Assembly (NCBI RefSeq): GCF_001514305.1
Contig: NZ_KQ949084.1
Span: 124,001 to 188,000 of the forward strand
Direction: 5' to 3'
DNA: 64,000 nt
DNA from: Streptomyces dysideae
GTDB taxonomy: Bacteria; Actinomycetota; Actinomycetes; Streptomycetales; Streptomycetaceae
The notes beneath the pieces are model-generated. The model ran no database searches. It was not told the DNA's origin and worked only from the letters and a program-made list of their open reading frames with translations. The position numbers and the translations under genes are program-made. Shown here piece by piece: positions 1 to 8,408 of this stretch. How positions within the stretch are numbered: the stretch's first letter is position 1; every line of letters starts with the position of its first letter.

Positions 1-476
1 CCACGGTGAGCGCCGTCCGGGCCCCACCCGCCACGCGAGGGCGCACGGACGAGGCCGTCATGGCTGACACGGCCCACGGTCTGCGGCCACTGGCGTTCCG
101 AATCCCACGACCGAGGGGACCGGGGCACTGGGGCGACGGGCGCCCGCCGCGGCGGCGTCCCGCGAAGTGCTGTGGCGGCGGGGCAGCGCAGCCGCGTGCC
201 CGGCGCCACGCAGGATTGCGGCGCAGCCGCCCGTGAGCGGCGCGGACGCCTGTGCGGAGGACGGGCCGGTGCCTTCCCTCGGCGCGGCCGAACGGAGTCG
301 CGCGGTCCGCATGGCTACAGACGCCACGGGACGCCACCCCCGCAGGGCCTTCCCGGCCGCCCCGCCCCACGAGACCGCCGCCCTGCCGACCGCCCCCGCC
401 CGCCGATCGGTACGCTGAGCCGGCCGAAGTGAAGACGAGTACCCCGCTCAGGGGACGCGCTGCGGAGGGCAGGCAC

Positions 477-776
477 GTGACGACGAGCAGAGCCGCGGCG
501 ACCGGGAGCCTCCTGGCGCGCCTGCTGCTGCTCGCCCTGCTCCTCATCGGCCTCGGCGTCGTCCACACCCTCGCGCACGCGGACGCCCACACGGGCATCA
601 CGACATCCGCGACCGAGCACGAGCACGCCGTACACCCCGCATCGGCCGCCGCCGACACCACGCCGGCCCCCGCAGCCACGACCCCGGACACGCTCGGCTC
701 CCAGCCACCGACGGAGCCGGCCACGACATCCCCGGTTGCCGAAGACCACGACGAAGAACCCGGCCACGGCCACTGA
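477..776 (+). CDS. small membrane-anchored His-rich protein
   Basis: Predicted 99-residue protein of unknown function. The GTG at 477 is chosen because it places a positively charged N-terminus before one hydrophobic segment (about residues 12-31, LLARLLLLALLLIGLGVV). The rest is Ala/Thr/Pro-rich with many His (HTLAHADAHTG, EHEHAVH) and ends in an acidic His-rich tail (HDEEPGHGH). This suggests export or membrane anchoring with a tail that could bind metal. It converges tail to tail with the minus-strand gene ending at 778. No family was recognised. Confidence 0.55.
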   Translation: MTTSRAAATGSLLARLLLLALLLIGLGVVHTLAHADAHTGITTSATEHEHAVHPASAAADTTPAPAATTPDTLGSQPPTEPATTSPVAEDHDEEPGHGH

Positions 777-777
777 G

Positions 778-1182
778 CTACTCGGGCGCGAAGAGCTGGA
801 AGAACGTCGGGAAGGTGCCGAGGACACCGAGTGCGATCAGGACCAGCGCCACCGTCAGCGCACGGCCGGTCTCCCGGGGTTTGTTCCGCAGCGCCAGGTG
901 CAGCACCGCCCACGAGACCAGCCAGACGATCACCGCCATGCAGGTCTTGCCGGACAGCGGGCCGACCCGGTCGTTCCACTGCAGCCACTCAGCCACGTCC
1001 TCGCTGGCCTCGGCCAGGGTCGTGAACAGGCCCAGAGCCGCGGCACCGATGCCGGCGGCGATGATCGCGGCGGAGATCGGTCCCTCGGGCCGGTCGACGT
1101 CCGCCGTGCCCTTCTCCTCGTTCACCGGGGCCGGGGGGAACGGCTGGTCGGCGTGTTGCGCGTGTTCCTCGTGCTCGGGCAT
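778..1182 (-). CDS. conserved membrane protein, 3 predicted TM segments
   Basis: A 134-aa protein. The N-terminus is hydrophilic, His/Glu-rich and cytosolic-looking (MPEHEEHAQHADQ). Three hydrophobic segments follow, near residues 37-58, 80-100 and 110-131. The ATG at 1182 is preferred over GTG 1191 because a GGGGA motif sits nine bases before the ATG but directly abuts the GTG. It begins 17 nt after the upstream membrane-protein gene (1200-1712), so the two probably form one minus-strand operon and may act together. The function is unknown. Confidence 0.65.
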   Translation of the reverse strand: MPEHEEHAQHADQPFPPAPVNEEKGTADVDRPEGPISAAIIAAGIGAAALGLFTTLAEASEDVAEWLQWNDRVGPLSGKTCMAVIVWLVSWAVLHLALRNKPRETGRALTVALVLIALGVLGTFPTFFQLFAPE

Positions 1183-1199
1183 CTCGCTCACTCCCCGGT

Positions 1200-1712
1200 T
1201 CACTCGACCGGTGCGACTTTGGTGATGAGGGCGCCGAACGCCCCGGCGACCGCGGCGAAGGCGAAGGCGAGCACGAACAGCAGCATCGTGGTGCGCCGTA
1301 CCCGCTCGTGACGGATGAGGGTGGTGCCGTAGTAGAGGACGATGAAGGCGACCGCGGTGGCCAGGATCGGACTGAGCCAGGCGATGTGCTCCTTCCACTC
1401 CATGCCGAACTTGTGCCAGTCCGCGGTGTCCGGATCGGCCAGCAGCTGAGACCTGGGGCTGTCCGGCACCTTCTCCCGGTACCACGGGTAGACCACCCAG
1501 GTACCGGTGATCACGGTCGCCCAGGCGGCCACCGCCATCGCCGTGACCCCGATCCTCAGCCGCCGCATGCGCTCGACGACACCGGTGCCGGTGACCAGGG
1601 CCGTCCTGAGCCCGTAGAGGTCGGCCAGTCCGCCGGCGAAGGCCAGCAGGAACACCGCACCGAGGACCATGCCGTGGATCAGTCCCCACACCTCGCGGTC
1701 CGTGAAGTTCAT
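1200..1712 (-). CDS. conserved four-TM membrane protein
   Basis: A 170-aa protein with four hydrophobic segments: residues about 12-32, 48-75, 108-130 and 138-160. A Trp/Tyr-rich loop follows TM2 (GTWVVYPWYREK). A conserved-looking HKFGMEWKEH stretch before TM3 offers His residues that could sit near a membrane cofactor, but I cannot name a family. The ATG at 1712 has a GGGAGGTGGGCG ribosome-binding region. It is the first gene of a two-gene minus-strand unit with the 134-aa membrane protein. The 220 bp upstream separate it from the divergent nitroreductase gene and probably hold both promoters. Confidence 0.65.
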   Translation of the reverse strand: MNFTDREVWGLIHGMVLGAVFLLAFAGGLADLYGLRTALVTGTGVVERMRRLRIGVTAMAVAAWATVITGTWVVYPWYREKVPDSPRSQLLADPDTADWHKFGMEWKEHIAWLSPILATAVAFIVLYYGTTLIRHERVRRTTMLLFVLAFAFAAVAGAFGALITKVAPVE

Positions 1713-1935
1713 CGCCCACCTCCCTGTGCGTTTCCTGTATATCCGTGTGCGGGAAACTAGGGCGCTGAAACGGCTGTGGCCAGGGGCCGAACAGCCCACC
1801 GTTGTCAACCCGAAGGCCCCCTGCGCCCCTGCCTCACTGCCGCCCGCGTGCGCGCCCGGCCCCCGGTGGAATAGTGGAAGAGACGGACATCGCGGTCCGT
1901 GACCGGCCGGAGGTCGGCTCCCGGAGGGAGGCCCG

Positions 1936-2925
1936 GTGTCAGTGGACGCGCTCGACACGAAGACCGTGACGGCCCTGGTCGAAGACGCCACAGCCGCCCC
2001 GTCCATGTTCAACGCGCAGCCGTGGAGGTTCCGCTTCCACCGCGCCGACAGCACCTTCCACGTGCGCTCGGACCTGGAGCGCGCCATCCCGCGCGCGGAC
2101 CCCACCACCCGCGCCCTGCACCTGGGCTGTGCCGCCGCCCTGTTCAATCTGCGGGTCGCCGCCGTTCACGCGGGCCGGCAGCCGGTCACCGAACTGCTGC
2201 CCGATCCCGCGGACCCGCAACTGCTCGCCACGGTGCGGCTGACCGAGCCCGCCCCTCTCGACACCGACCTCGCCCCGCTGTATCCGGCGATCCACCGGCG
2301 CCACACGAGCCGCCACCCGCTCTCGGACGAGGAGATACCCCAGCCCATCAAGGACGCCCTCAGTGCCGCCGCCCTCCTGGAGGGAGCGCGGCTGACCTTC
2401 CCCGACACATGGCATGTGCAGACACTTCTGGACCTGGTCCAGGACGCGGAGGGGCGCGACGCCACGGACCCCGCCGCCGCCGAGGAACTGCGGCGCTGGA
2501 CCCGCGTCGGCGCCGAGGCCGTGGACGCGGCGTCGGACGGGGTCCCGGACTACGCCTTCGGCCCGCGCAAGCACGGCGGCAGGGCGCCGGTACGGGACTT
2601 CGCCGGCCGACATCCCGTGCCCGGCCGCGACGCCGCCACCTTCGAGAACGCGCCCCAGCTCGCGCTACTCGGTACCACCGACGACCGGCCGAGGGACTGG
2701 CTGCGGGCGGGCCAGGCCCTGGAGCGCGTCCTGCTCCAGGCCACGCTGGACGGGCTGGCCACCTCACTCACCTCGCACGCCGTCGAATGGCCGGAGATCC
2801 GCTGGATCGTCCGCGACCCGGAGTCGGCGACAGGTTTCGTACAGATCGTGCTGCGGCTCGGATACGGCCCCGCAGGTCCACGAACGCCGCGCCGCCCCGT
2901 ACACGAGGTACTCGACATCGAGTGA
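1936..2925 (+). CDS. Acg-type nitroreductase family protein
   Basis: A 329-aa protein resembling the Acg (Rv2032-like) branch of the nitroreductase superfamily, which holds flavin in a fold lacking some substrate-pocket elements. What is visible: an N-terminal segment with APSMFNAQPWRF (the usual nitroreductase SxxNxQPWxF phosphate-contact motif), HRRHTSRHPL in the middle, and a C-terminal VLLQATLDGLATS helix followed by VLRLGYG, as in nitroreductases. The GTG at 1936 follows GGAGGGAGG. In mycobacteria, relatives belong to dormancy or redox-stress regulons; here the role is inferred only. The gene is flanked by a divergent membrane operon and the downstream Stealth genes. Confidence 0.75.
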   Translation: MSVDALDTKTVTALVEDATAAPSMFNAQPWRFRFHRADSTFHVRSDLERAIPRADPTTRALHLGCAAALFNLRVAAVHAGRQPVTELLPDPADPQLLATVRLTEPAPLDTDLAPLYPAIHRRHTSRHPLSDEEIPQPIKDALSAAALLEGARLTFPDTWHVQTLLDLVQDAEGRDATDPAAAEELRRWTRVGAEAVDAASDGVPDYAFGPRKHGGRAPVRDFAGRHPVPGRDAATFENAPQLALLGTTDDRPRDWLRAGQALERVLLQATLDGLATSLTSHAVEWPEIRWIVRDPESATGFVQIVLRLGYGPAGPRTPRRPVHEVLDIE

Positions 2926-3033
2926 GCTTCGCTTGTTAATTCTCGGATAACTCTTCTACAACCTTCCGTCGCGCACGTCTGTCTGACTAACGAACAGATG
3001 TTCAAAAGGAGTTGATGAAGAGGAGCCCCGAAC

Positions 3034-4734
3034 GTGACCGTGCGTTCCTTTGCCCGGCGGATGAGACCGAGAGTCGAGCGGAAGGCCGCCGAAAGGGTGT
3101 GGCAGTTGCGCACCATGCGGCGGCGTCGCAGGGCAGCGGTCACGGATCCGGTGCTCCGCCCGGTGGCGGTTCGCGGCCAGCAGCTCTACGGACGGGTCGT
3201 GACCCGGTTCAGCGCAGCTGAGGCGGCCGCCGCCAACCTCGGCCTGGTCGTCGCCGCGCTGGAGCAGGAAGGTATCCCGTACTTCCTGGTACGGGCGGCC
3301 TCCCGGACGCGCCACACGGTCGGCGTGAACGCCGTGGACCGGGAGCGCTTCCTCACCACGATCGAGGCGCAGAACGCGGGGAAGGCGGTGTTCATCGGCA
3401 GACCGCTGCCCGGCGGAAAGCTCAAGCACCCCGCCCTGTTCATGGACGGCGTACTGCCGGCCCGTCTGCGTACGGCCCCCGTACTGCGGATCGGGGAGAA
3501 CCACCTCGGCCCCTCGGGCCAGCTGCTCGCCGGGCCGGAACTCGCCTGCGACGTCGAGTTCTGGGAGGACGGCGCACAGCTCCTCGCCTCCGACGACGGC
3601 CCTCGGCGACTGGCCAAGGTGCAGCCGCAGGCGTCCGAGGACATCTTCGCCGAGTCCCTCGTCGCGCCGCGGAACAACGGCATCACGGACGTACTGCCGG
3701 CGTCCGAGCAGGAACCGGCCGCGGTGCGGATCGGCGACCGGGAGCTGCCGAGCTTCGTCCCGCTCACCCTGCCGACCGTGGACGACGTGACCTTCCCCGT
3801 CGACGTCGTCTACACCTGGGTGAACGGCGAGGAGCCGGAGATGCGGGCCAAGCGGGCCCGGTACCAGGAGCACGGCATCGCCGAGATCCTGGACAAGGAG
3901 ACCAACGCCTCCCGCTACACCAGCCACGACGAGCTGAAGTACTCGCTGCGTTCGCTCGCGATGTACGCCGACTTCGTCCGGCACATCTACCTCGTGACCG
4001 ACGGCCAGCAGCCGCACTGGCTCGACGACCGGGACCCGGGGATCACGGTCGTGGACCACCGCGACATCTTCCCGCAGGACGTCCTGCCGGTGTTCAACTC
4101 GCACGCGATCGAGACCCGGCTGCACCACATCCCGGGCCTGTCGGAGCACTACCTCTACTTCAACGACGACGTGTTCGTCGGCCGCCGGGTCAGCGCGGAG
4201 CACTTCTTCCACGGCAGCGGCCTGATGAAGATCCCGGTGTCCCCGCTCAAGATAGGCGTCGGCAAGCCGCACGCCGAGGAGACGGCAACCAACTCCGCGA
4301 GCAAGAACGTCCGCCGACTGCTGCTGGAGAAGTTCGGCCGGATGACGACGAACAACTTCATGCACACCCCCCTGCCGCAGCAGAGGCAGACTCTGCAGTC
4401 GATCGAGGAGCTCTTCCCGGAGGACATCCGCCGCACCACGGCGTCCCGCTTCCGCTCACCGCAGGACCTCGCCATGACGGCCCCGCTGCTCTACCAGTAC
4501 GCGCTGATGACCGGCCACGGAGTGCAGGGGAAGTACAGCTTCCGCTACGTGAACATCAGCCGCCCGGACGCCGAAGCCCGCCTGGCCGATCTGCGCCGCA
4601 ACCGCCGCTTCGACTTCTTCTGCCTCAACGACGTGGACGTGCCACCCGAGGAGCGCGAGCAGGTGGGCGTCCGGATGAACGACTTCCTGGAGGACTACTT
4701 CCCCTTCCCGAGCCCTTTCGAGAAGCAGAAGTAA
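3034..4734 (+). CDS. Stealth family sugar-phosphate transferase (copy 1)
   Basis: A 566-aa protein with the conserved Stealth regions in order: CR1 at about residue 252 (VDVVYTWVNGEEPEM), CR2 (TSHDELKYSLRSL, then HIYLVTDGQQPHWL and YLYFNDDVF), CR3 (around HTPLPQQRQTLQ) and CR4 near the end (FDFFCLNDVD). Stealth proteins transfer hexose-1-phosphate to build phosphodiester-linked glycans such as capsules or wall polymers. The N-terminus is strongly basic, with no signal peptide. GTG 3034 lies 8 nt after AGGAG. A paralogue follows after only 14 bp, so the pair is probably co-transcribed and may make one polymer or act on related substrates. Confidence 0.85.
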   Translation: MTVRSFARRMRPRVERKAAERVWQLRTMRRRRRAAVTDPVLRPVAVRGQQLYGRVVTRFSAAEAAAANLGLVVAALEQEGIPYFLVRAASRTRHTVGVNAVDRERFLTTIEAQNAGKAVFIGRPLPGGKLKHPALFMDGVLPARLRTAPVLRIGENHLGPSGQLLAGPELACDVEFWEDGAQLLASDDGPRRLAKVQPQASEDIFAESLVAPRNNGITDVLPASEQEPAAVRIGDRELPSFVPLTLPTVDDVTFPVDVVYTWVNGEEPEMRAKRARYQEHGIAEILDKETNASRYTSHDELKYSLRSLAMYADFVRHIYLVTDGQQPHWLDDRDPGITVVDHRDIFPQDVLPVFNSHAIETRLHHIPGLSEHYLYFNDDVFVGRRVSAEHFFHGSGLMKIPVSPLKIGVGKPHAEETATNSASKNVRRLLLEKFGRMTTNNFMHTPLPQQRQTLQSIEELFPEDIRRTTASRFRSPQDLAMTAPLLYQYALMTGHGVQGKYSFRYVNISRPDAEARLADLRRNRRFDFFCLNDVDVPPEEREQVGVRMNDFLEDYFPFPSPFEKQK

Positions 4735-4741
4735 CGGGGCA

Positions 4742-4808
4742 GGGGGGCATGGACATGGGGGGCATGGACATGGGGGGCATGGACATGGGGGGCATGGACA
4801 TGGGGAGC
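4742..4808 (+). repeat. four tandem 15-bp units, each an ATG after a G-run
   Basis: Four near-identical 15-bp units (GGGGGGCATGGACAT) run into the start region of the second Stealth gene. Each unit holds two in-frame ATGs and a G-rich, Shine-Dalgarno-like run. The unit length is a multiple of three, so copy-number changes would not shift frame. They would change either an N-terminal MDMGG-type tail or the number of candidate start sites. Confidence 0.85.
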
Positions 4809-6629
4809 ATGAACATCCGTCACCGCGTCGGAGCGCTTGGGGGCATGCGCGCCGCACGGGACGTCCTGGTACGCCTGAGACTCTGGCTGTCGGCCCGGCT
4901 CTGGGCGCTGCGCGCGACCCGGGCCCGACGACGCCTGCGAGCCGCCGTCCCCGGACTGCGCCGGATCACCTTCGGACCGACGCGGCTGTACGGCCGTACG
5001 GTCGCCGGCTACACCGCAGAGGACGCCGTCGAAGCCGATCTGGAGCGGGTGTGCACCCTGCTGGAGGGGCTCGGCATCCGGTACTTCCTGGTTCCCGCCG
5101 ACCACGGGCACGGCGCGCCGCGGCAGGTCATCGGCGTCGAGGAGGCATACCGCGGCGCGGTGCTCTCCCGGGCCGCCCAGCGCTTCGCCGGCACCGTCGG
5201 GTACGTCGGCGCCGTCGGACCGGACGGCACCGTGACGAACGTGGCGCTGTGGGCCGACGGGAGGCTGCCGCGGGCGCTGCGGCGGGCCGCGGTGCTCCGT
5301 ACCGGCGTGGTGCGCCTGGGCCCGAAAGGTCAGGTCCTCACCGGCCTCGAAACGGGCTGCGACATCGAGTTCTGGCGTCACGGCCGGGACTTCGCCACCA
5401 CCGCCCCGGGCACGGATCCCCCCTGGCTCACCGTGCCCGGCAGCCGGTTGCCGGACATCTTCGGCCCGGCGCTGGTCGCCCCGCGCCGTAACCCTGTATC
5501 GGAAGTACTCCCGGTGGCGGCGCAGCGTCCGGCCGCCGTCGTGTGCCACCACCGCAGCGTGCCGACGTTCGCCCCGTTCGCCGAGCCGGGCATCGACGAG
5601 GTGCGCTTCCCCGTCGACGCCGTGTACACGTGGGTCGACGGGGACGACCCGACGATGACCGCGAAGCGCCGCGCCTTCCAGGAGCTCTCCGACAACATCA
5701 TCGCTCCGCGAGAAACGGGCGCCTCCCGCTACACCAACCACGACGAACTGAAGTACGCCCTGCGCTCGCTGGAGATGTACGCCGGGTTCATCCGGCACGT
5801 CTACCTCGTGACCGACTCCCAGCTCCCCGCCTGGCTGAACCCGGACGCGGAGGGCCTGACGGTGGTAGACCACCGGGACATCCTCCCGGCGGACGCGCTT
5901 CCCGTCTTCAACTCGCACGCGATAGAGAGCAGACTGCACCACATCCCGGGCCTGCCGGAGCACTACCTCTACTTCAACGACGACGTCTTCATCAACCGCC
6001 CGGTACAGGCCGAGCACTTCTTCCACGGCAACGGCATAGCCAGGATCCCCCTGTCCCCCCTGAAACTCGGCGTAGGCGCCCCACACCCCCTGGAGCCGGC
6101 CCCGAACTCCGCAGGCAAGAACGCCCGCGAACTGATCAGACGCTTCCACGGCAGAAACATCACGCACAAATCACTGCACAGCCCACACCCCCAACTGCTC
6201 TCGGTCATGCGGGAGATGGAGAGCCTGGGGATAGCGGAACTCGAACAGACCTCCTACTCCCGCTTCCGCTCCACCACCGACGTCGCCCCGGTCTCGACCC
6301 TCCACCACCACTGGGCAATCGCAACCGGCCGAGCCGTCCCAGCCGACTACCGCTTCCGCTACATCCAACTGGGCACCCCGGACATGCACCGCCGCCTCTC
6401 CCGCCTGGCGTCCGGCGAGGACATCGACTTCTTCTGCCTCAACGACGTGGACACGGCCCCGACGGCGAGACCAGCGGCCCAGGCCGCCATCCACACCTTC
6501 CTGGAACGCAAGTACCCGTTCCCGAGCCGCTTCGAGGGGGCGGCTCGAGCTGTTTCCCTCCCGGTCGCACCACTTACGGCGAGAGTCCCGCCGCAGTCGA
6601 CGCGGGAGGGGGCGCGGCTTCGCGATTGA
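4749..6629 (+). CDS. Stealth family sugar-phosphate transferase (copy 2)
   Basis: Paralogue of the preceding gene, with CR1 (VDAVYTWVDGDDPTM), CR2 (TNHDELKYALRSLEMY, VTDSQLPAWL, LYFNDDVF) and CR4 (IDFFCLNDVD). The longest frame, given here, begins inside a 15-bp tandem repeat and encodes MDMGG repeats. Alignment with copy 1 places the natural N-terminus at ATG 4845 (MRAARDVLVR), about 50 residues before the shared LYGR, exactly as in copy 1, so 4845 is my preferred start. ATG 4809 (MNIRH) is a third option. The role should match copy 1: sugar-1-phosphate transfer onto a surface glycan. The C-terminal ~35 residues after the PFPSRFE motif are an extra tail absent from copy 1. Confidence 0.85.
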   Translation: MDMGGMDMGGMDMGGMDMGSMNIRHRVGALGGMRAARDVLVRLRLWLSARLWALRATRARRRLRAAVPGLRRITFGPTRLYGRTVAGYTAEDAVEADLERVCTLLEGLGIRYFLVPADHGHGAPRQVIGVEEAYRGAVLSRAAQRFAGTVGYVGAVGPDGTVTNVALWADGRLPRALRRAAVLRTGVVRLGPKGQVLTGLETGCDIEFWRHGRDFATTAPGTDPPWLTVPGSRLPDIFGPALVAPRRNPVSEVLPVAAQRPAAVVCHHRSVPTFAPFAEPGIDEVRFPVDAVYTWVDGDDPTMTAKRRAFQELSDNIIAPRETGASRYTNHDELKYALRSLEMYAGFIRHVYLVTDSQLPAWLNPDAEGLTVVDHRDILPADALPVFNSHAIESRLHHIPGLPEHYLYFNDDVFINRPVQAEHFFHGNGIARIPLSPLKLGVGAPHPLEPAPNSAGKNARELIRRFHGRNITHKSLHSPHPQLLSVMREMESLGIAELEQTSYSRFRSTTDVAPVSTLHHHWAIATGRAVPADYRFRYIQLGTPDMHRRLSRLASGEDIDFFCLNDVDTAPTARPAAQAAIHTFLERKYPFPSRFEGAARAVSLPVAPLTARVPPQSTREGARLRD

Positions 6630-7001
6630 CGCTGCCCGCACTGGGGCCGTTCCCGAAGCACGCCCCGTCGTACTCGCCCTCGGCCACCGGGGCTGCAGGG
6701 CATGAGTGGACGTGATCAGGCCGAGCTCAGAAGCGGGGCGCGATCCGCGGAACGTCTTGCCGCGTAGGGCGGGGCCCGAGCCGGTTCACGAGTAGGTCTT
6801 GTGGGTCGCACTCTGGTCACCCTCGACACCATGCTGGTGATCGGCACCGAGGACGCCGGCGCCCAGCTCTGGGACCTCGCCGGCCGGTCCCGTCTACCTC
6901 TGGGACGCCAGTCGCATTCGACAGCCCAGTGCAGGAACAGCAGCTCTACAGCGCCGCGTCCGGGCGGCCGCCCTACTCCTGAAGCTCACTCCACTGCCTT
7001 C
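6630..7001. other. gap with a WD40-like coding remnant
   Basis: No intact gene is visible here. Plus-strand bases 6801-6905 encode a short stretch (GRTLVTLDTMLVIGTEDAG, then AQLWDLAGRSRLP) that looks like one WD40 blade, probably left from a deleted beta-propeller protein. This sits at the left edge of the variable region, just before the first toxin-antitoxin module. Confidence 0.4.
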
Positions 7002-7018
7002 ATGTACATCTGCTACAT
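7002..7018 (+). promoter_or_regulatory. putative antitoxin operator ATGTA-N7-TACAT
   Basis: An inverted repeat ATGTA-N7-TACAT lies 7 nt before the antitoxin start at 7026. The same repeat with a nearly identical spacer precedes the paralogous module at 21237-21253. Phd/YefM-type antitoxins usually autoregulate by binding such palindromes. Assignment is by position and conservation only. Confidence 0.5.
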
Positions 7019-7025
7019 TCGTGAC

Positions 7026-7470
7026 ATGAGTGATCCGGTGGTCGAATCCATGGCCGAGGTCCGCAGCCACCTCGCTGACGTCGTCGATCGTGCTCGCAGG
7101 GAGGAAACGCCGACGATCATCACTCGGCGCGGTAAGCAGGGTCTTCGAACTTGAGCGGTGCGCCCCTGTTGGTCGGCGTCCGCCCCCAGGGCCCTCGTAA
7201 GCCGGGGATGTGACACTCCCGCGGAAACTGTCACATCCTCGCGGCTTACCAGTCGGCGCCCGGCGTCCGCGCACCGCTCAACTTCGAAGACCCGGTAAGC
7301 AGGAAGCCGTCGTGATCGACATCCAGGAGTACCAGCGCCTGCGTGAGATCGAGGAGAGTGCCGAAGAGGCGTGGCTCAACCAGCTGGCCGACGAGGCCGA
7401 GTCCGAGGGTGCGGAGGGGTCGGTCTCGCTCGAAGAGATGGCCGCCTTGCTGCGCGCTCATCAGGGCTGA
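7026..7470 (+). pseudogene. Phd/YefM-type antitoxin gene split by a MITE
   Basis: The intact paralogue at 21261-21542 shows the original length (93 aa). Here the frame starts the same way (MSDPVVESMAEVRSHLADVV...) but after ITRRGKQ enters a 153-bp insertion and stops at 7154, giving a 42-residue product. The second half (EAVVIDIQEYQRL ... LLRAHQG) resumes after the insertion and ends at 7470. A GTG at 7210 inside the insertion is in frame with that second half (potential 86 aa), so the toxin-binding C-terminal part might still be made without the DNA-binding N-terminus. Only 3 bp separate the antitoxin stop from the toxin start. Confidence 0.85.
7140..7292. mobile_element. 153-bp MITE with 24-bp terminal inverted repeats
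   Basis: The ends are inverted repeats of 24 bp with one mismatch (outer bases GGTCTTCGAA). The element is flanked by a 10-bp direct repeat CGGTAAGCAG (7130-7139 and 7293-7302), which reads as a target-site duplication. Removing the element and one repeat restores the antitoxin frame. A second internal palindrome (7197-7249, arms GTAAGCCG...TGTGACA) could fold as a long hairpin. It encodes no transposase, so it must have moved with one supplied elsewhere; the family cannot be named from this window. Confidence 0.9.
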
Positions 7471-7473
7471 CTC

Positions 7474-7755
7474 ATGGGGTACGTCACGCGGTTCACGCCG
7501 CACGCACAGCGCGGCATGCTCAAGATCCCGCGCCCGGACGCCCTCCGTATCCTGTACCGCCTCACCGAACTCCAGAAGGCGATGGACGCGGGGGAGACCG
7601 CGTCGTTCGACATCAAGACCCTCCAGGGGCACAGTGCCCGCTGGCGGCTCAGGGTCGGCGACTACCGCGTCGTCTACACCGTCGAGGACGGTCAGCTGAT
7701 CGTGTGGGTACTGGCTGTCGGCAACCGACGCGATGTCTACCGCCAAGTTCCGTAG
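7474..7755 (+). CDS. RelE/ParE-type toxin
   Basis: A 93-aa basic protein of the RelE superfamily: MGYVTRFTPHAQRGM at the start, an Arg-rich core (SARWRLRVGDYRVVYTV) and a C-terminal IVWVLAVGNRRDVYR. RelE toxins are ribosome-dependent mRNA interferases, while ParE relatives act on gyrase; the RVGDYRV and NRRDVYR motifs favour the RelE type. The gene is intact, although its antitoxin gene is broken by a MITE. It is about 90% identical to the toxin at 21547-21828, so the intact antitoxin of that module may neutralise it. It lies 95 bp left of an att core. Confidence 0.85.
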   Translation: MGYVTRFTPHAQRGMLKIPRPDALRILYRLTELQKAMDAGETASFDIKTLQGHSARWRLRVGDYRVVYTVEDGQLIVWVLAVGNRRDVYRQVP

Positions 7756-7850
7756 GCGGCTCGCAGCGCAGGTGGGTGCGCAATCAGAACTGCCACCGGC
7801 GCATACCGAAGGCGGCTCGGCCCTTCAACATCGTGCCCGGTGATGCACTG

Positions 7851-7904
7851 GCGGAGGATACGAGATTCGAACTCGTGAGGGGTTGGCCCCAACACGCTTT
7901 CCAA
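7851..7904. repeat. att core copy A (tRNA-Ser 3' end)
   Basis: This 54-bp sequence matches bases 38468-38521, the 3' part of tRNA-Ser(GGA) from anticodon loop to acceptor, with one change. The left flank (about 7827-7850) also matches the sequence left of the real tRNA. The right flank matches that of core D and carries one TGAGACGG arm repeat at 8010-8017. It marks the outer end of the tandem array of integrated elements. Confidence 0.9.
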
Positions 7905-8063
7905 CTGTGGTGGTGGGCTGTGTGCAGGGGCGTTCACCTGTGTTCATGGACGGCCGCTCGCCCGCTATCGGCTTCCGGTCTCCCCTGAACGGCCGCGAAC
8001 CGCGCTGAATGAGACGGACGATGCAGCGGGGCTCGGTAGCATCCTGGCCGTTGAGGAGGAGTC

Positions 8064-8393
8064 ATGGCACTGGGCCGAAAGGGAGCACGGCGCATCGTCG
8101 TTGACGGCACGGCCTACAGGTGGCGGCTGCGACGTAGGCCGACCTACTTTCAGGCGCTGGCCTGGACGCCGTGCACGTTCGCGGCCGAGCATGTAGACGC
8201 GTGGGGGACGACACTCGTGGTGACCACGGACCAGCCGCATCCGGGCAACTGGTTCGGACGCGAGGCCAAGCCCGTACTGCCATCCGACGTCGCCCACGCC
8301 ATCGAACTTGCCCTTCGCGAGGGATGGACCCCCACGGAGCCTGGCTCCCCTTTCTGCCTCGACCTGTCCGCCGGCTTCACGCCCTCGCTCTGA
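8064..8393 (+). CDS. hypothetical protein, 109 aa
   Basis: A well-formed small gene: ATG 8064 follows GAGGAG at a good distance. The product starts basic (MALGRKGARRIVVDGTAYRW), looks beta-rich, and has a C-terminal SDVAHAIELALREGWTP segment suggesting a short helix. No catalytic motif or membrane segment is visible. The family is not recognised; I believe similar single-domain proteins are common in Streptomyces. It is the only intact gene in the remnant between att core A and the broken helicase gene. Confidence 0.6.
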   Translation: MALGRKGARRIVVDGTAYRWRLRRRPTYFQALAWTPCTFAAEHVDAWGTTLVVTTDQPHPGNWFGREAKPVLPSDVAHAIELALREGWTPTEPGSPFCLDLSAGFTPSL

Positions 8394-8408
8394 GCAAGGC
8401 AAGGAAAC

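Noticed and set aside
1..476. genes in the first 476 bases
   Set aside because: Several overlapping Arg/Pro/Ala-rich frames, none with a ribosome-binding site or recognisable family; seen as non-coding or the edge of an unseen gene.
7851..7904. extra tRNA-Ser genes at cores A-D
   Set aside because: Sequence homology stops in the anticodon loop; the 5' half needed for a tRNA is absent at all four sites.
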